Below are positions 7,110 to 15,975 of a stretch of DNA of 64,000 nt, in pieces (within the stretch, counting starts at the first letter, position 1; every line of letters begins with the position of its first letter). Location of the stretch: assembly GCA_963803425.1 (NCBI GenBank), contig CAWDMA010000003.1, positions 248,001 to 312,000 on the forward strand. The letters are read 5' to 3'. The position numbers were made by a program, and so were the translations under genes. The notes under the pieces were generated by a model. That model did no database searches and had not been told where the DNA came from. It saw nothing but the letters and a program-made list of their open reading frames with translations. Source of the DNA: DASPWW01 sp963803425 (GTDB lineage: Bacteria > Actinomycetota > Thermoleophilia > Solirubrobacterales > 70-9).

Positions 7110-8554
7110 CACGGAACCCGGTGGACCTCGAACACGTTCGTGCCGAGTTCCTGGTTGGGGAGGCCGGCGGTCACTCCGATCAGGTCGCCCGAGCCCGCGA
7201 CGCGGTGCTCCCGCGCCAGCCGAGCGCAGTCGTCGAGCATGTCGCGAAAGTCCTCGCGGGTGGGGCTCTGCACGCAGCGAACCCCGAACAGCAGGTTGAG
7301 GCGCCGCACCGTCTCGATCCGCTCCGAGACCGCCAGCACCGGAACCGAGGGTCGGTGGGCCGAGACGAGCCGCGCCGTGCGACCGCTCATGGTCGGCACG
7401 ACCAGCGCGGACAGGCCGAGCGTGTAGGTGGAGCCGACGGCGGCTCGCGCGACGGAGGCGGCGACGTCGTCGTGGTCGGCGGCGACGCGGGTGAACACCC
7501 AATCCCCGAACGGCAGGTTGGGCTCCGTCTCTCTCGCGATCTCCTCCATCACCCGGACCGCCGCCACCGGATGCTCGCCGACCGCCGTCTCCTCGGAGAG
7601 CATCACGGCGTCGGTGCCGTCGTAGATTGCGTTGGCGACGTCGGTCACCTCGGCGCGGGTGGGGCGAGAGGCACCCACCATCGACGCCAGCATCTGGGTG
7701 GCGGTGATCGCCGGCTTCGAGTTGCGCCCGGCGAGCGCGATCAGGCGCTTCTGCAGCACCGGGACCTGCGCGATCGGGAGCTCGATCCCAAGGTCGCCAC
7801 GGGCGATCATGATCCCGCTCAGCGCCGCCTTCGCGATCTCCTCGGCGTTGTTCGCCGCCTGCGGCTTCTCGATCTTCGCGATCAGCGGGATGTCGCTGCC
7901 GCGCTGCTCCAGTCGCCGCTCGACCGGCTCCAGGTCGGCGCGGGTGCGGACGAACGAGACCGCGAGCAGGTCGATCCCGTGGTCGACCGCGAAGTCGACC
8001 CACTCCAGGTCGTGCGAGCCCACCGCGGCGAGCCCGCGCTCGGCGCCCGGCAGGTTGACGCCCTGGTGTGAGGCGACCGGGCCGCCGACCTCCACGCGGC
8101 ACTCCACGTCCCCGCCGTTCGTCCCGAGCACCGACAGCCGGATGCGCCCGTCCGCGAGGTAGATGGCGTCGCCGTCGGCGACCGCGGTCGCGAGGTCGGG
8201 GGCCGTCAGCGGGAGGCAGTCCGGGCGCCCGAGAACGTCGTCCCGGGTGAGTCGCAGCTCCGAGCCGGCGTGCAGTTCCACCACCCCTCCCTCGAGCTCG
8301 TCGAGCCGGAGCTTTGGGCCGGGGAGGTCGCCGAGCACGCCGACCTCCTTGCCGAGCGTCGCCGCCGCCTCCCGGATCCGCTCCAGCGTCTCGGCGTGCT
8401 CCGGCGGTGTCGCGTGCGAGAAGTTCAGGCGCATCACGTCGACCCCCGCGTCGATCAGCTCCCGCAGCATGTCGGGCTCCCGGCTCGCCGGGCCGATCGT
8501 TGCGACGATCTTGGTCCGCCGCCAGTCCGCCCGCCGGCCGGTGCCGATGCTCAC
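7109..8554 (-). CDS. pyk: Pyruvate kinase
   Basis: The product is 481 residues. It transfers phosphate from phosphoenolpyruvate to ADP in the last step of glycolysis. RRTKIVATIGPAS opens the TIM barrel, VMRLNFSHATP is the substrate-binding strand, IAKIEKPQAANNAEEI carries the catalytic lysine, and GIMIARGDLGIELP the metal-binding region. TATQMLASM and DAVMLSEETAVGEHPV follow in the usual order, with a C-terminal allosteric domain. The start GTG 8554 overlaps the stop of the ATPase gene (GTGA). An upstream in-frame start would run deep into the ATPase gene and is less likely. Coupling of pyk to an ion pump is unusual. Confidence 0.95.
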   Translation of the reverse strand: MSIGTGRRADWRRTKIVATIGPASREPDMLRELIDAGVDVMRLNFSHATPPEHAETLERIREAAATLGKEVGVLGDLPGPKLRLDELEGGVVELHAGSELRLTRDDVLGRPDCLPLTAPDLATAVADGDAIYLADGRIRLSVLGTNGGDVECRVEVGGPVASHQGVNLPGAERGLAAVGSHDLEWVDFAVDHGIDLLAVSFVRTRADLEPVERRLEQRGSDIPLIAKIEKPQAANNAEEIAKAALSGIMIARGDLGIELPIAQVPVLQKRLIALAGRNSKPAITATQMLASMVGASRPTRAEVTDVANAIYDGTDAVMLSEETAVGEHPVAAVRVMEEIARETEPNLPFGDWVFTRVAADHDDVAASVARAAVGSTYTLGLSALVVPTMSGRTARLVSAHRPSVPVLAVSERIETVRRLNLLFGVRCVQSPTREDFRDMLDDCARLAREHRVAGSGDLIGVTAGLPNQELGTNVFEVHRVP

Positions 8555-10974
8555 CGACCCGGCTCCCGCGCCGGTCCACCGCTCACGGCCGGCCGCTCGA
8601 GGCGCTCCACGGCCGGCAACCGCCACACGACGCTCGCCAGCACCAGCCCGATCGCCGCCGAGATCAGCGCCAGGAACCACTGCGCCGAGGACATCAGGGC
8701 GAGGTCGAAGAAATCTCGGACCGGCTCAGCTGCGAGCGCCGCCGCGTACAGCGCCCCCAGGCCGGAGACCATCGCGAGCATGTAGCCCTGGATCGCGATG
8801 TGCTCGCGGCCCGGTCCGCGCTCCAGCAGCAGGATGAATCCCAGCCCCAGCACGATCAGCGTGGTCGTCGCCGCGGTTCGCCCCTCCTCGAGGCTGCCTC
8901 CGAAAACCGTGTCGACCATGAAGAAGGAGAGCAGCGAACCGACCCCGATCGCGAGCCCGGCCGGCACCGAGAACGCCGCCAGCGACCGGAGCAGGTGCCC
9001 CCGGTACAGCGGTCCCTCGCTGGGCGCGAGGGCGAGCACGAACGACGGGATCCCGATCGTCAGCAACGCGGCGATCGTGAGCTGGCGGGGCAGGAACGGG
9101 AACGTGAACCCGAACACTGCGGCGGCCAGGATCAGCACCGCCGCATAGATCGTCTTCGTCGTATACAGGCGGGCCAGCCGGTGGATGTTCCGCGCGATCC
9201 GGCGTCCCTCCGCGACCGCGCGCGGCAGCATCGAGAACTCGTCCTGGAGCAGGACGATGTCCGCCACCCCCTTCGTCACCTGGCTGCCGGAGCCCATCCC
9301 CACCGCGAGATCGGCCTGCTTCAGCGCCGGGACGTCGTTCACCCCGTCGCCGATCATCGCCGTGAACCGGCCGCTCGCGGCGAGCGCCGCGACCACCGTC
9401 TTCTTCTGCTCGGGCCGGATCCGGCAGAAGATCGTGTTCGCCTCGGCCGCCGCGGCGAGCTCGTCCGGGTCCTCGGGAAGCTCCGAGCCGTCGATCACGT
9501 GGGCCTCCTCCGGAACGCCGACCGCGCGCGCGACCGAGGTGACGGTCTGGCGCGCGTCACCCGAGATCAGCTTCAGGTCGACCCGCTGGTCGCGCATGAA
9601 CTCGAGCGTCTCGGCGGCATCGGAGCGGAGCCTCTCCTCGAGCACGATCAGCGCCCGCGCCTCCAGCCGCGGCGGCGGCTCCGACGCCGGGTCGGCGGGA
9701 AGCGCACCGGCGGACTCGCCGAACGCCACCACTCGCCGCCCAGCGGCGGTCTGCTCCTCGAGTGCGGCCTGCAGAGCGGGCGGTAGCGCCAGCGCGCCGG
9801 CCCCGCTGAGCACGTCGGGCGCTCCCAGCACGTAGCTGCGCCGGGCCTCGCGCCCGTTCACGGTCAGCCCGCTCCACTTCCACTCCGAAGAGAACGGCAC
9901 CTCGGCCTCGACGCCGGCCGGGGCGCCGGGATAGGAGTCCGCGATTGCCTCCAGCGTCCGGTTGCGCTCGCCCGCGCTCGCCGCGAACCTGGCCAGCGCC
10001 TCGTGTGCGACGTTCGGAGTCCCCGGGTCGGCGACCTCGACCGCGACCAGCTCCAGGGTGCCGTCCGTGAGCGTCCCGGTCTTGTCTATGCACACCGTGT
10101 CCACGGCTGCCAGCGACTCGGTCGCCGCCATCTGCTGGACGAGCGTGTTCATCCGCGCCAGCCGCACCGCGGCGACGGCCAGCGTCACGCTCATCAGCAG
10201 CACGAGCCCCTCGGGGATCAGGGTGATCAGGCCGGCGGTGGCGGTCTGCGCGGCCTCGGTGAAGCCGACGCTGCGGACGGCCAGCGCCGCGAGCAGCAGC
10301 ACCGCCAACGGCACCATCAGGAGCGTGGTGGCGCCTAGGATCCTGTTCACCTCGAGTTGCAGCGGTGACGGTGCGTGGCGGAACTCGCGCGCCTCGCCGG
10401 CGAGCCGCGCTGCGTGGCTCTGCTCGCGAACCGCGTGGACCTCGTAGTAGCCGGAGCCGCTGATGCAGAACGCTCCCGACAGGACCCGGTCGCGCTCGGC
10501 CTTGCGGACTCCGTCGGACTCCCCGGTCAGCATCGACTCGTCCAGGGTGAGCCCGCGCGATGAGACGACGACGCCGTCCGCGACGAGCTGGTCTCCCGGC
10601 TCGACCCGGACGATGTCCTCGGGGACAACCTCGTCGGCGCCGAGCTCCGCCAGCGCCCCGTCCCGCGCCACCTTCGCCTTCGGCGCGACCAGCACCGCGA
10701 GCCGATCGAGCACCTCCTTGGCGCGAATCTCCTGGCGGATCCCGATCGCGCTGTTGATGATCGCGATCACCCCGAACGCCGCGTCCGCGAACAGCCCCAG
10801 CGCCAGGACCAGCACGAAGAACACGGCGATGATCGCATTGAACAGGGTGAAGACGTTCCCCGCGACGATGCTTGCCACTGAGCGACTCGAGGCCTGCTCC
10901 GCCGGCCCCAGCCGCCGCAGCCGCTTCGCGGCCTCGGCGCTCGAAAGGCCCTGGGGAAGTGCCTCGGCGCTCAC
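8551..10974 (-). CDS. Cation-transporting P-type ATPase, CtpE-like
   Basis: The product is 807 residues with the full P-type ATPase layout. ANVFTLFNAIIAVFF starts the first membrane pair, MLTGESDGV is the actuator-domain loop, CIDKTGTLTDGTLE carries the phosphorylated Asp, and MIGDGVNDVPALKQADLAVG is the hinge motif. Several further membrane segments follow. The N-terminal part (NSAIGIRQEIRAKEVLDRL) most resembles mycobacterial CtpE, reported as a calcium transporter, so Ca2+ is a possible but unproven ion. No Cys-containing metal-binding N-domain is seen, which argues against Cu or Zn export. The start GTG 10974 matches the family N-terminus. It leads the operon ATPase-pyk-VOC-DUF5661. Confidence 0.88.
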   Translation of the reverse strand: MSAEALPQGLSSAEAAKRLRRLGPAEQASSRSVASIVAGNVFTLFNAIIAVFFVLVLALGLFADAAFGVIAIINSAIGIRQEIRAKEVLDRLAVLVAPKAKVARDGALAELGADEVVPEDIVRVEPGDQLVADGVVVSSRGLTLDESMLTGESDGVRKAERDRVLSGAFCISGSGYYEVHAVREQSHAARLAGEAREFRHAPSPLQLEVNRILGATTLLMVPLAVLLLAALAVRSVGFTEAAQTATAGLITLIPEGLVLLMSVTLAVAAVRLARMNTLVQQMAATESLAAVDTVCIDKTGTLTDGTLELVAVEVADPGTPNVAHEALARFAASAGERNRTLEAIADSYPGAPAGVEAEVPFSSEWKWSGLTVNGREARRSYVLGAPDVLSGAGALALPPALQAALEEQTAAGRRVVAFGESAGALPADPASEPPPRLEARALIVLEERLRSDAAETLEFMRDQRVDLKLISGDARQTVTSVARAVGVPEEAHVIDGSELPEDPDELAAAAEANTIFCRIRPEQKKTVVAALAASGRFTAMIGDGVNDVPALKQADLAVGMGSGSQVTKGVADIVLLQDEFSMLPRAVAEGRRIARNIHRLARLYTTKTIYAAVLILAAAVFGFTFPFLPRQLTIAALLTIGIPSFVLALAPSEGPLYRGHLLRSLAAFSVPAGLAIGVGSLLSFFMVDTVFGGSLEEGRTAATTTLIVLGLGFILLLERGPGREHIAIQGYMLAMVSGLGALYAAALAAEPVRDFFDLALMSSAQWFLALISAAIGLVLASVVWRLPAVERLERPAVSGGPAREPGR

Positions 10975-11061
10975 GGACCCATCTATACAGAACCGGCGGC
11001 GGTGCGCTGTGACCCTGGCGTAGAGGGCCGACGGCCGGACGGATGAACGACTTTCGCGCCG

Positions 11062-11081
11062 ATTGCCACAAATTAGGCAAT
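11062..11081. promoter_or_regulatory. Inverted repeat, candidate operator in divergent region
   Basis: ATTGCC-N8-GGCAAT is a perfect dyad (11062-11067 with 11076-11081). A further ATTGCC half-site follows at 11088-11093. It lies in an island of AT-rich bases between the divergent ATPase operon and the HTH-only LuxR gene. Such symmetry suits a dimeric regulator; the binder is unknown. Confidence 0.5.
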
Positions 11082-11141
11082 TATTCGGATTGCCGCGGCG
11101 CTCTGTCAGGCATAGCCTCGCTGCCCTGACCAGACAGTGAA

Positions 11142-11414
11142 GTGGGGGACCCGGAAGGTCCGACATTGGGAGGTCGCTTGTCGCACGAAGAATCAGGAGC
11201 GGATGCCCTGACGACGCGAGAGACGCAGATCGTCGGACTGATCGTCGAGGGACGGACGAACGACGAGATCGCGGAGGAGCTGTCGCTGTCGCCGCGGACG
11301 GTCCACTCGCACATCTCGAGCACCTTCAAGAAGCTCGACGTCACCAACCGCACCCAGCTCGCCGTGTTCGCGCTCCAGAACGGGATCATCGGAGAGGGGC
11401 GCGGCGGCTCCTGA
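11142..11414 (+). CDS. HTH-only LuxR-family DNA-binding protein
   Basis: The product is 90 residues and consists almost entirely of a LuxR C-terminal helix-turn-helix (residues ~20-80). TRETQIVGLIVEGRTNDEI, ELSLSPRTVHSHISSTFKKL and NRTQLAVFAL are the canonical four-helix pattern. No receiver, PAS or ATPase domain is attached, so it should act like a GerE-type stand-alone regulator. Two starts are possible: GTG 11142, or TTG 11178, which has GGGAGG just upstream. It is divergent from the P-type ATPase operon and shares with it the region containing the ATTGCC dyad. Confidence 0.82.
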   Translation: MGDPEGPTLGGRLSHEESGADALTTRETQIVGLIVEGRTNDEIAEELSLSPRTVHSHISSTFKKLDVTNRTQLAVFALQNGIIGEGRGGS

Positions 11415-11457
11415 CCATCCCGGCCGGGCCCGCGTGATCGGGTAGGGTTGGGCGCGG

Positions 11458-12519
11458 ATGGCGGTGAAGCTCGGACTCAACCTCGGCTACTGGGGGATCG
11501 GCCCTCAAGGCGAGGAGGCGCTGGAGTTCGTCCGGGCGGCGGAGTCGGCCGGCTACGACTCGGTGTGGGTCGCGGAGTCCTACGGCTCCGACGTGGTGAG
11601 CGTGCTGGCATGGCTGGCGCCGCAGACCGAGACGATCAAGCTCGGTGCCGCGATCATGCAGGTTCCGGCCCGCCCGCCGGCCGCGGCCGCGATGGCCGGG
11701 TGCACGATCGACGCCCTCTCGGGCGGGCGGTTCGTCTTCGGGTTCGGCCCGTCCGGACCGCAGGTGTCCGAGGGCTGGTACGGGGTCCCGTACGCGAAGC
11801 CGTGGGGCCGGACCCGCGAGTACGTCGAGGTCGTCCGCAAGATCGTCGCCCGCGAGGACCGGCTCACCTACGACGGCCGGCACTACACCCTGCCGCTGCC
11901 CGGCGGCGAGGGGAAGGCGCTGAAGCTCAACATCCACCCGGTCCGCAACGAGATCCCGGTGTTCCTCGGCGCAATCGGTCGGAAGTCGGTCGAGCTGGCA
12001 GCGGAGATCGCGGACGGGTGGATCCCGATCTTCTCCAGCCCGGAGGCCTTCCAGACCACGTGGGCCGAGCACATCGAGGCCGGGCTCGCGAAGGGGGGGC
12101 GGTCCCGCGACCGCCTCGAGGTCTCGCCGACGCTGCAGGTCGCGATCGACGGCGACCTCGAGACCGCCAGGAACGTCGTCAAGGCCGGGCTGCTGCTCTA
12201 CCTGGGGGGGATGGGGAGCCGCAACACCAACTTCTACGTCGATCTCGCCTGCCGGATCGGGTTCGAGAAGGAAGCGCTCGAGGTGCAGTCGCTGTACCTG
12301 GACGGGAAGCGCGACGATGCTTACAACGCGATCCCCGACGAGCTCGTCGACGAGACCTCACTGGTCGGGACCGAGGAGGAGGTGGCGGCGCGCGTGCAGC
12401 GGTACGACGCGGCGGGCGCCGACCGCCTGATCGTCTCCCCGATCCATCTCGACGCCGCCGAGCGCCGGCACACCCTGGACCGGCTCGCCGCGCTCACCGG
12501 CGTCGGCGTCCCTGCGTAG
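11458..12519 (+). CDS. LLM-class F420-dependent oxidoreductase
   Basis: The product has 353 residues and a luciferase-like TIM barrel. It starts LGLNLGYWGIG and has AAESAGYDSVWVAES, a non-prolyl bulge region near KLGAAIMQVPARPP, and DALSGGRFVFGFGPSGPQ. These features are typical of actinobacterial enzymes that use the deazaflavin F420 for hydride transfer; the substrate is unknown. The ATG 11458 follows the HTH gene by 43 bases on the same strand, so co-transcription is possible. A paralogue lies at 33091-34035. Confidence 0.85.
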   Translation: MAVKLGLNLGYWGIGPQGEEALEFVRAAESAGYDSVWVAESYGSDVVSVLAWLAPQTETIKLGAAIMQVPARPPAAAAMAGCTIDALSGGRFVFGFGPSGPQVSEGWYGVPYAKPWGRTREYVEVVRKIVAREDRLTYDGRHYTLPLPGGEGKALKLNIHPVRNEIPVFLGAIGRKSVELAAEIADGWIPIFSSPEAFQTTWAEHIEAGLAKGGRSRDRLEVSPTLQVAIDGDLETARNVVKAGLLLYLGGMGSRNTNFYVDLACRIGFEKEALEVQSLYLDGKRDDAYNAIPDELVDETSLVGTEEEVAARVQRYDAAGADRLIVSPIHLDAAERRHTLDRLAALTGVGVPA

Positions 12520-12607
12520 CCGCCCCGGCGGACCATCACGGTCAAGCGTCCCGCACTGCTGCTTACGCAGTTCTTCTGATTTCCCTGCATTTCCGCACTA
12601 ATACGGA

Positions 12608-12637
12608 TTGACGCGCGCTCGCAGCGCCGCTTACGGT
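12608..12637 (+). promoter_or_regulatory. Candidate sigma-70 promoter for collagen-like gene
   Basis: TTGACG (12608-12613), an 18-base spacer and TACGGT (12632-12637) match the housekeeping consensus of high-GC actinobacteria. The leader to ATG 12735 is about 90 bases long and contains two hairpins. Confidence 0.5.
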
Positions 12638-12693
12638 CGGCGGCGACCGGACGGAGGGACCCCACGGACGTGGGCCGCCGTCGGCATCTGAAC

Positions 12694-12715
12694 CCGGCGC
12701 CGGGATTGGCGCCGG
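12694..12715 (+). promoter_or_regulatory. Hairpin just upstream of ribosome binding site
   Basis: Perfect 8-bp arms CCGGCGCC and GGCGCCGG enclose a six-base loop and end six bases before the ribosome site GGAAGGAG (12722-12729). A smaller hairpin, CCCAC-ggac-GTGGG, lies at 12661-12674. Together they could influence mRNA stability or translation of the exported protein. Confidence 0.45.
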
Positions 12716-12734
12716 ACTTCCGGAAGGAGTGCAG

Positions 12735-13664
12735 ATGAGCAAGCGCGTTGTGGCAGTGGCCGGTGTCGCCGTCGTCGGCGTCATGAGCGTCGTCTCACCG
12801 GCCCTCGGTGGGCCGTCCGTGGCGACGGTCGCGAAGTCGGTGAAGACCACGGCAGAGAAGGCCCTGAAGAAGGCGAAGAAGGCCAACAAGCAGGCGAACG
12901 CCAACAAGCAGGCGATCGAGGACCTGCGGCCCGGCCCGCAGGGACCGGCGGGACCGGTCGGACAGCGTGGGCCGGTGGGACCGCGGGGCCCGGCCGGGAC
13001 GGCCGAGTACGCGGGGCCGCACTGGGGCATCATCGACCGCAACACGATCGGGTCCGCGGTGGGCGCGCTGCGCTCCGGGCCGTTCGTCCCGGGCTCCTCG
13101 CCGCCGTTCGGCGACGGCAGCCTCGGGCTGCAGACGAGCAACAACGCGATCAGCGGCACTCCCGCCCCGCCGGCGTCGGAGAAGATCTCGTTTGGAAACG
13201 AGGTCGACTTCATCGGCGACAAGGTGGGCGACCTCGCCGAGGTCGGGTTCCGCGTGTTCACGACTGGCGAGAACCTCGACGCGGGTGCGCCGATGCCGAA
13301 CATCACGTTCGAGATCGATCCGAACCTGACCGGCGGCAATCACTACTCGTCGATGGTGTTCATTCCCGACACCCCCAGCGTGGGCGACGTCAACAAGTGG
13401 AGCGACTACATCGACGCGACCTCGAGCGGTGAGTGGTTCCTCACCGGCAGCGCGGGCGGGTCGACCGGCTGCAACACGACGACGACGTGCACGTTCGACG
13501 AGCTGCAGACCGCGCTCGCCGACGGCGGAGACGACGCGATCATCCTCACCGCCGCGGTGGCGAAGGGTCGCGACTCGACCTTCGCCGGAGCGGTGGACGG
13601 GCTGCGCATCAACGACACGGTGTACGACTTCGAGCCGTTCGGAGTGAACGAGCTCGACGCGTAG
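12735..13664 (+). CDS. Exported collagen-like protein
   Basis: The product is 309 residues. A signal peptide is visible (KRVVAVAGVAVVGVMSVVSP). Next comes a Lys/Ala-rich helix with heptad-like spacing (EKALKKAKKANKQANANKQA), then about eight Gly-X-Y triplets (GPQGPAGPVGQRGPVGPRG). The remaining 230 residues form a globular domain that I do not recognise. The order coiled coil, collagen triplets, head is that of trimeric surface fibres. The start ATG 12735 has the strong ribosome site GGAAGGAG. It is a single-gene unit between its own promoter and a strong hairpin terminator. Confidence 0.78.
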   Translation: MSKRVVAVAGVAVVGVMSVVSPALGGPSVATVAKSVKTTAEKALKKAKKANKQANANKQAIEDLRPGPQGPAGPVGQRGPVGPRGPAGTAEYAGPHWGIIDRNTIGSAVGALRSGPFVPGSSPPFGDGSLGLQTSNNAISGTPAPPASEKISFGNEVDFIGDKVGDLAEVGFRVFTTGENLDAGAPMPNITFEIDPNLTGGNHYSSMVFIPDTPSVGDVNKWSDYIDATSSGEWFLTGSAGGSTGCNTTTTCTFDELQTALADGGDDAIILTAAVAKGRDSTFAGAVDGLRINDTVYDFEPFGVNELDA

Positions 13665-13672
13665 GACGATCG

Positions 13673-13706
13673 GGGGCGGGCTCCGGGTGATCCCAGAGCC
13701 CGCCCC
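13673..13706 (+). terminator. Transcription terminator hairpin
   Basis: Perfect 11-bp stem GGGGCGGGCTC (13673-13683) with GAGCCCGCCCC (13696-13706), eight bases after the stop codon. There is no T-run, as is usual for such hairpins in very GC-rich genomes. Confidence 0.7.
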
Positions 13707-13744
13707 GGTCGCATCCCCCCGGCCGCCGGGTCTATAACTCGGCC

Positions 13745-15721
13745 ATGGCCGAACTGACGCCGGGCGTGGTGTTCGCCGGCCACAGGATCGAGGGGGTGGC
13801 CGGACGGGGTGGGATGGGCGTGGTCTACCGCGCCACCCACATCGCCCTCGACCATGTCGTCGCGCTGAAGGTGATCTCGTCGCGGCTTGCCGACGACGAG
13901 GCGTTCCGGCGCCGGTTCATCGCGGAGCAGCGCGCCGCCGTCCAGGTCCGGCACCCGAACGTCGTCCCGATCCACCACGCCGGTGAGGAGGACGGGGTGC
14001 TGTTCGTGACGATGGACCTGATCGAGGGGGTCGACCTGCGGGCCCTGCTCGACGAGCAGGGCCCGCTCGACCCCGGGTACGCGGCCCGCGTCGTCGCGGA
14101 GGTCGCGGCTGCGCTCGACGCCGCGCACGAGCGCGGGCTCGTCCACCGTGACATCAAGCCGGCCAACATCCTGATCGAGGGTCGCGACGGCGCCGAGCAC
14201 GTCTACCTGACCGACTTCGGGCTGACCAAGCGAATGGACGCGCACTCCGGCGTGACCGCGACCGACGCGTTCGTCGGCACGATCGACTACGTGGCGCCGG
14301 AGCAGATCCGCGGGGAGCGCGCCGACGCCCGCACGGACGTGTACGCGCTCGGCTGCGTGCTGTACGAGATGCTCACCAGGCTCGCCCCCTACGGGGATCG
14401 CGACGAGAACGTCGCGAAGATGTACGCGCACCTGCAGGAGTCGGTGCCGCTGCCCTCCGAGCGCCGCCCGGGGCTGCCGCCCGCGCTCGACGATGTGACC
14501 GGCACCGCGATGGCGAAGGACCCGGCGGAGCGGTTCCAGTCCGCCGGCGCGCTGGCGCGCGCCGCGGCGGTCGCCGCGACGGCGTCGACGGTGGAGACCC
14601 CGGCGTCGGCCGCTCCCGCGCCGCCGCCGGAGCACGAGCCCGAGCCCGCCGAGACCTTGGTCGACGAGCCCTCGACGGTGGTCGCCGCGCCGCCGCCTCC
14701 GCCCCCGGGATCGCCCCGGCGGGGCGGCTCGCGACGGGGCGTCGTCGGCGGGGCGCTCGCCGCAGCCGCGCTCGCCGCGGCGGTTGTCGCCGTGATCGTG
14801 CTCGGCGGCGGGGACGGGGACGGCGGCGGCAGGGACGGCGGCGGCGGAGGCGGAGGTGGGGGCGGTGGCCGTGCGAAGCCGGTGAAGGCCTCGGTGGACA
14901 AGCAGACCCGGGTCGGGGGGATGCCGGTCGGGATCACGGCGAGCGAGGACGGTGTGTGGGTGGCTAGCCGGGAGGCCGGGACGGTGACGCCGCTCGACCC
15001 CCGGTCCGGGAAGCCCGGAGAGCCGATCGAGGTCGGCTCGAAGCCGGAGGGGATGGCGGCGGGCAGGGGCTCGATGTGGGTGGTGCTGGGCGGGGAGAAC
15101 GAGGTGGTGGAGCTGGACGAGGGCGGCAACGAGCGGGGTCGTTTCGAGGTGGGGGACTTCCCCAGGGGGGTGGCGTACGGGGAGGGTCGCGCGTGGGTGA
15201 CGAACGCGGGGTCGGACACCGTCACCCCGATCGCCGCCAACGGGCCCCAGGGCGAGATCCACACCGGGACGTTCCCGCACGGCGTCGCCCTCGGCGAGGG
15301 TTCCGTGTGGGTGGTCAACCGGGAGTCGGACGACGTCTCGCGGATCGACCCGGGTTCGTCCGATCCGCCCACGGAGATCGACGTCGGAGAGAAGCCGAAG
15401 GGGATCGCGCTCGCTGAGGGCAAGGCGTGGGTGGCGAACACGGGCGGCGGGACCGTGTCCGTCGTCGACGTCGGCGACAATCGGATGAAGGGGGTGGTTC
15501 GGGTCGACGGCGAGCCGCGAGGCGCGGTCGCCGCGTTCAACTCGGTCTGGGTTGCGAACGGCAACGGGTACGTGTCCCGGATCGACCCCGTCACCGAGAA
15601 GGAGACCGATCGGATCAGCACCGAGAAGTCGCCCGAGGAGATCGCGGCCGACGACGAGCACGTGTGGGTGACGCTCGGCACCGGCGAGAAGGTGGTCCGG
15701 ATCGACCCCGGCTCGACCTGA
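13745..15721 (+). CDS. Ser/Thr protein kinase with extracytoplasmic beta-propeller sensor
   Basis: The product has 658 residues. An N-terminal Hanks-type kinase domain has the G-loop GRGGMGVVYRA (~20-30), VALKVIS lysine, HRDIKPANIL (~133-142), DFG (~157) and VAPEQIRG. All catalytic residues are present. A Pro/Ala-rich linker leads to one membrane helix (~331-354) and a Gly/Asp-rich spacer. The external part (~380-658) consists of repeated units of the type VWVANTGGGTVSVVD, six or seven blades of a YncE/NHL-like propeller. The architecture is that of PknB/PknD-type receptor kinases, signalling outside conditions inward. The start is ATG 13745, and a hairpin terminator follows. The convergent neighbour encodes an FHA-domain regulator, a natural phosphoprotein partner. 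Confidence 0.93.
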   Translation: MAELTPGVVFAGHRIEGVAGRGGMGVVYRATHIALDHVVALKVISSRLADDEAFRRRFIAEQRAAVQVRHPNVVPIHHAGEEDGVLFVTMDLIEGVDLRALLDEQGPLDPGYAARVVAEVAAALDAAHERGLVHRDIKPANILIEGRDGAEHVYLTDFGLTKRMDAHSGVTATDAFVGTIDYVAPEQIRGERADARTDVYALGCVLYEMLTRLAPYGDRDENVAKMYAHLQESVPLPSERRPGLPPALDDVTGTAMAKDPAERFQSAGALARAAAVAATASTVETPASAAPAPPPEHEPEPAETLVDEPSTVVAAPPPPPPGSPRRGGSRRGVVGGALAAAALAAAVVAVIVLGGGDGDGGGRDGGGGGGGGGGGRAKPVKASVDKQTRVGGMPVGITASEDGVWVASREAGTVTPLDPRSGKPGEPIEVGSKPEGMAAGRGSMWVVLGGENEVVELDEGGNERGRFEVGDFPRGVAYGEGRAWVTNAGSDTVTPIAANGPQGEIHTGTFPHGVALGEGSVWVVNRESDDVSRIDPGSSDPPTEIDVGEKPKGIALAEGKAWVANTGGGTVSVVDVGDNRMKGVVRVDGEPRGAVAAFNSVWVANGNGYVSRIDPVTEKETDRISTEKSPEEIAADDEHVWVTLGTGEKVVRIDPGST

Positions 15722-15733
15722 CCCGAACGCGGC

Positions 15734-15766
15734 GACGGGACCCCTCGACTGCAGTGGGGCCCCGTC
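15734..15766. terminator. Terminator hairpin after the kinase gene
   Basis: GACGGGACCCC (15734-15744) pairs with GGGGCCCCGTC (15756-15766) with one mismatch. It lies 13 bases after the kinase stop and could serve the convergent FHA gene as well. The remaining 200 bases to 15975 contain no supported gene, only a short direct repeat CCCCGGGTGTGGTC near 15930-15962. Confidence 0.6.
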
Positions 15767-15975
15767 ACAGTCTTGCGCTCCGCCCCGTTACCGCCTCGGC
15801 TTGGGGTGCGCCAGAAGGATCCAGATCGACCGCATCGGAGTCTCCTTTCGATCGCCTACCCGATGGATCGAGTCTCGGACCGATCGGCCCCCGCGACCAG
15901 GGGCCCCAGGGCTGGCCCGCGGGCGCCCCGGGTGTGGTCCGACTCACCCCCGGGTGTGGTCGCACCGCGGAGTCG

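Noticed and set aside
15765..15965. 66-codon minus-strand ORF between the kinase and FHA genes
   Set aside because: Composition is that of random GC-rich DNA, there is no ribosome site, and it overlaps the terminator hairpin. It is not reported as a gene.
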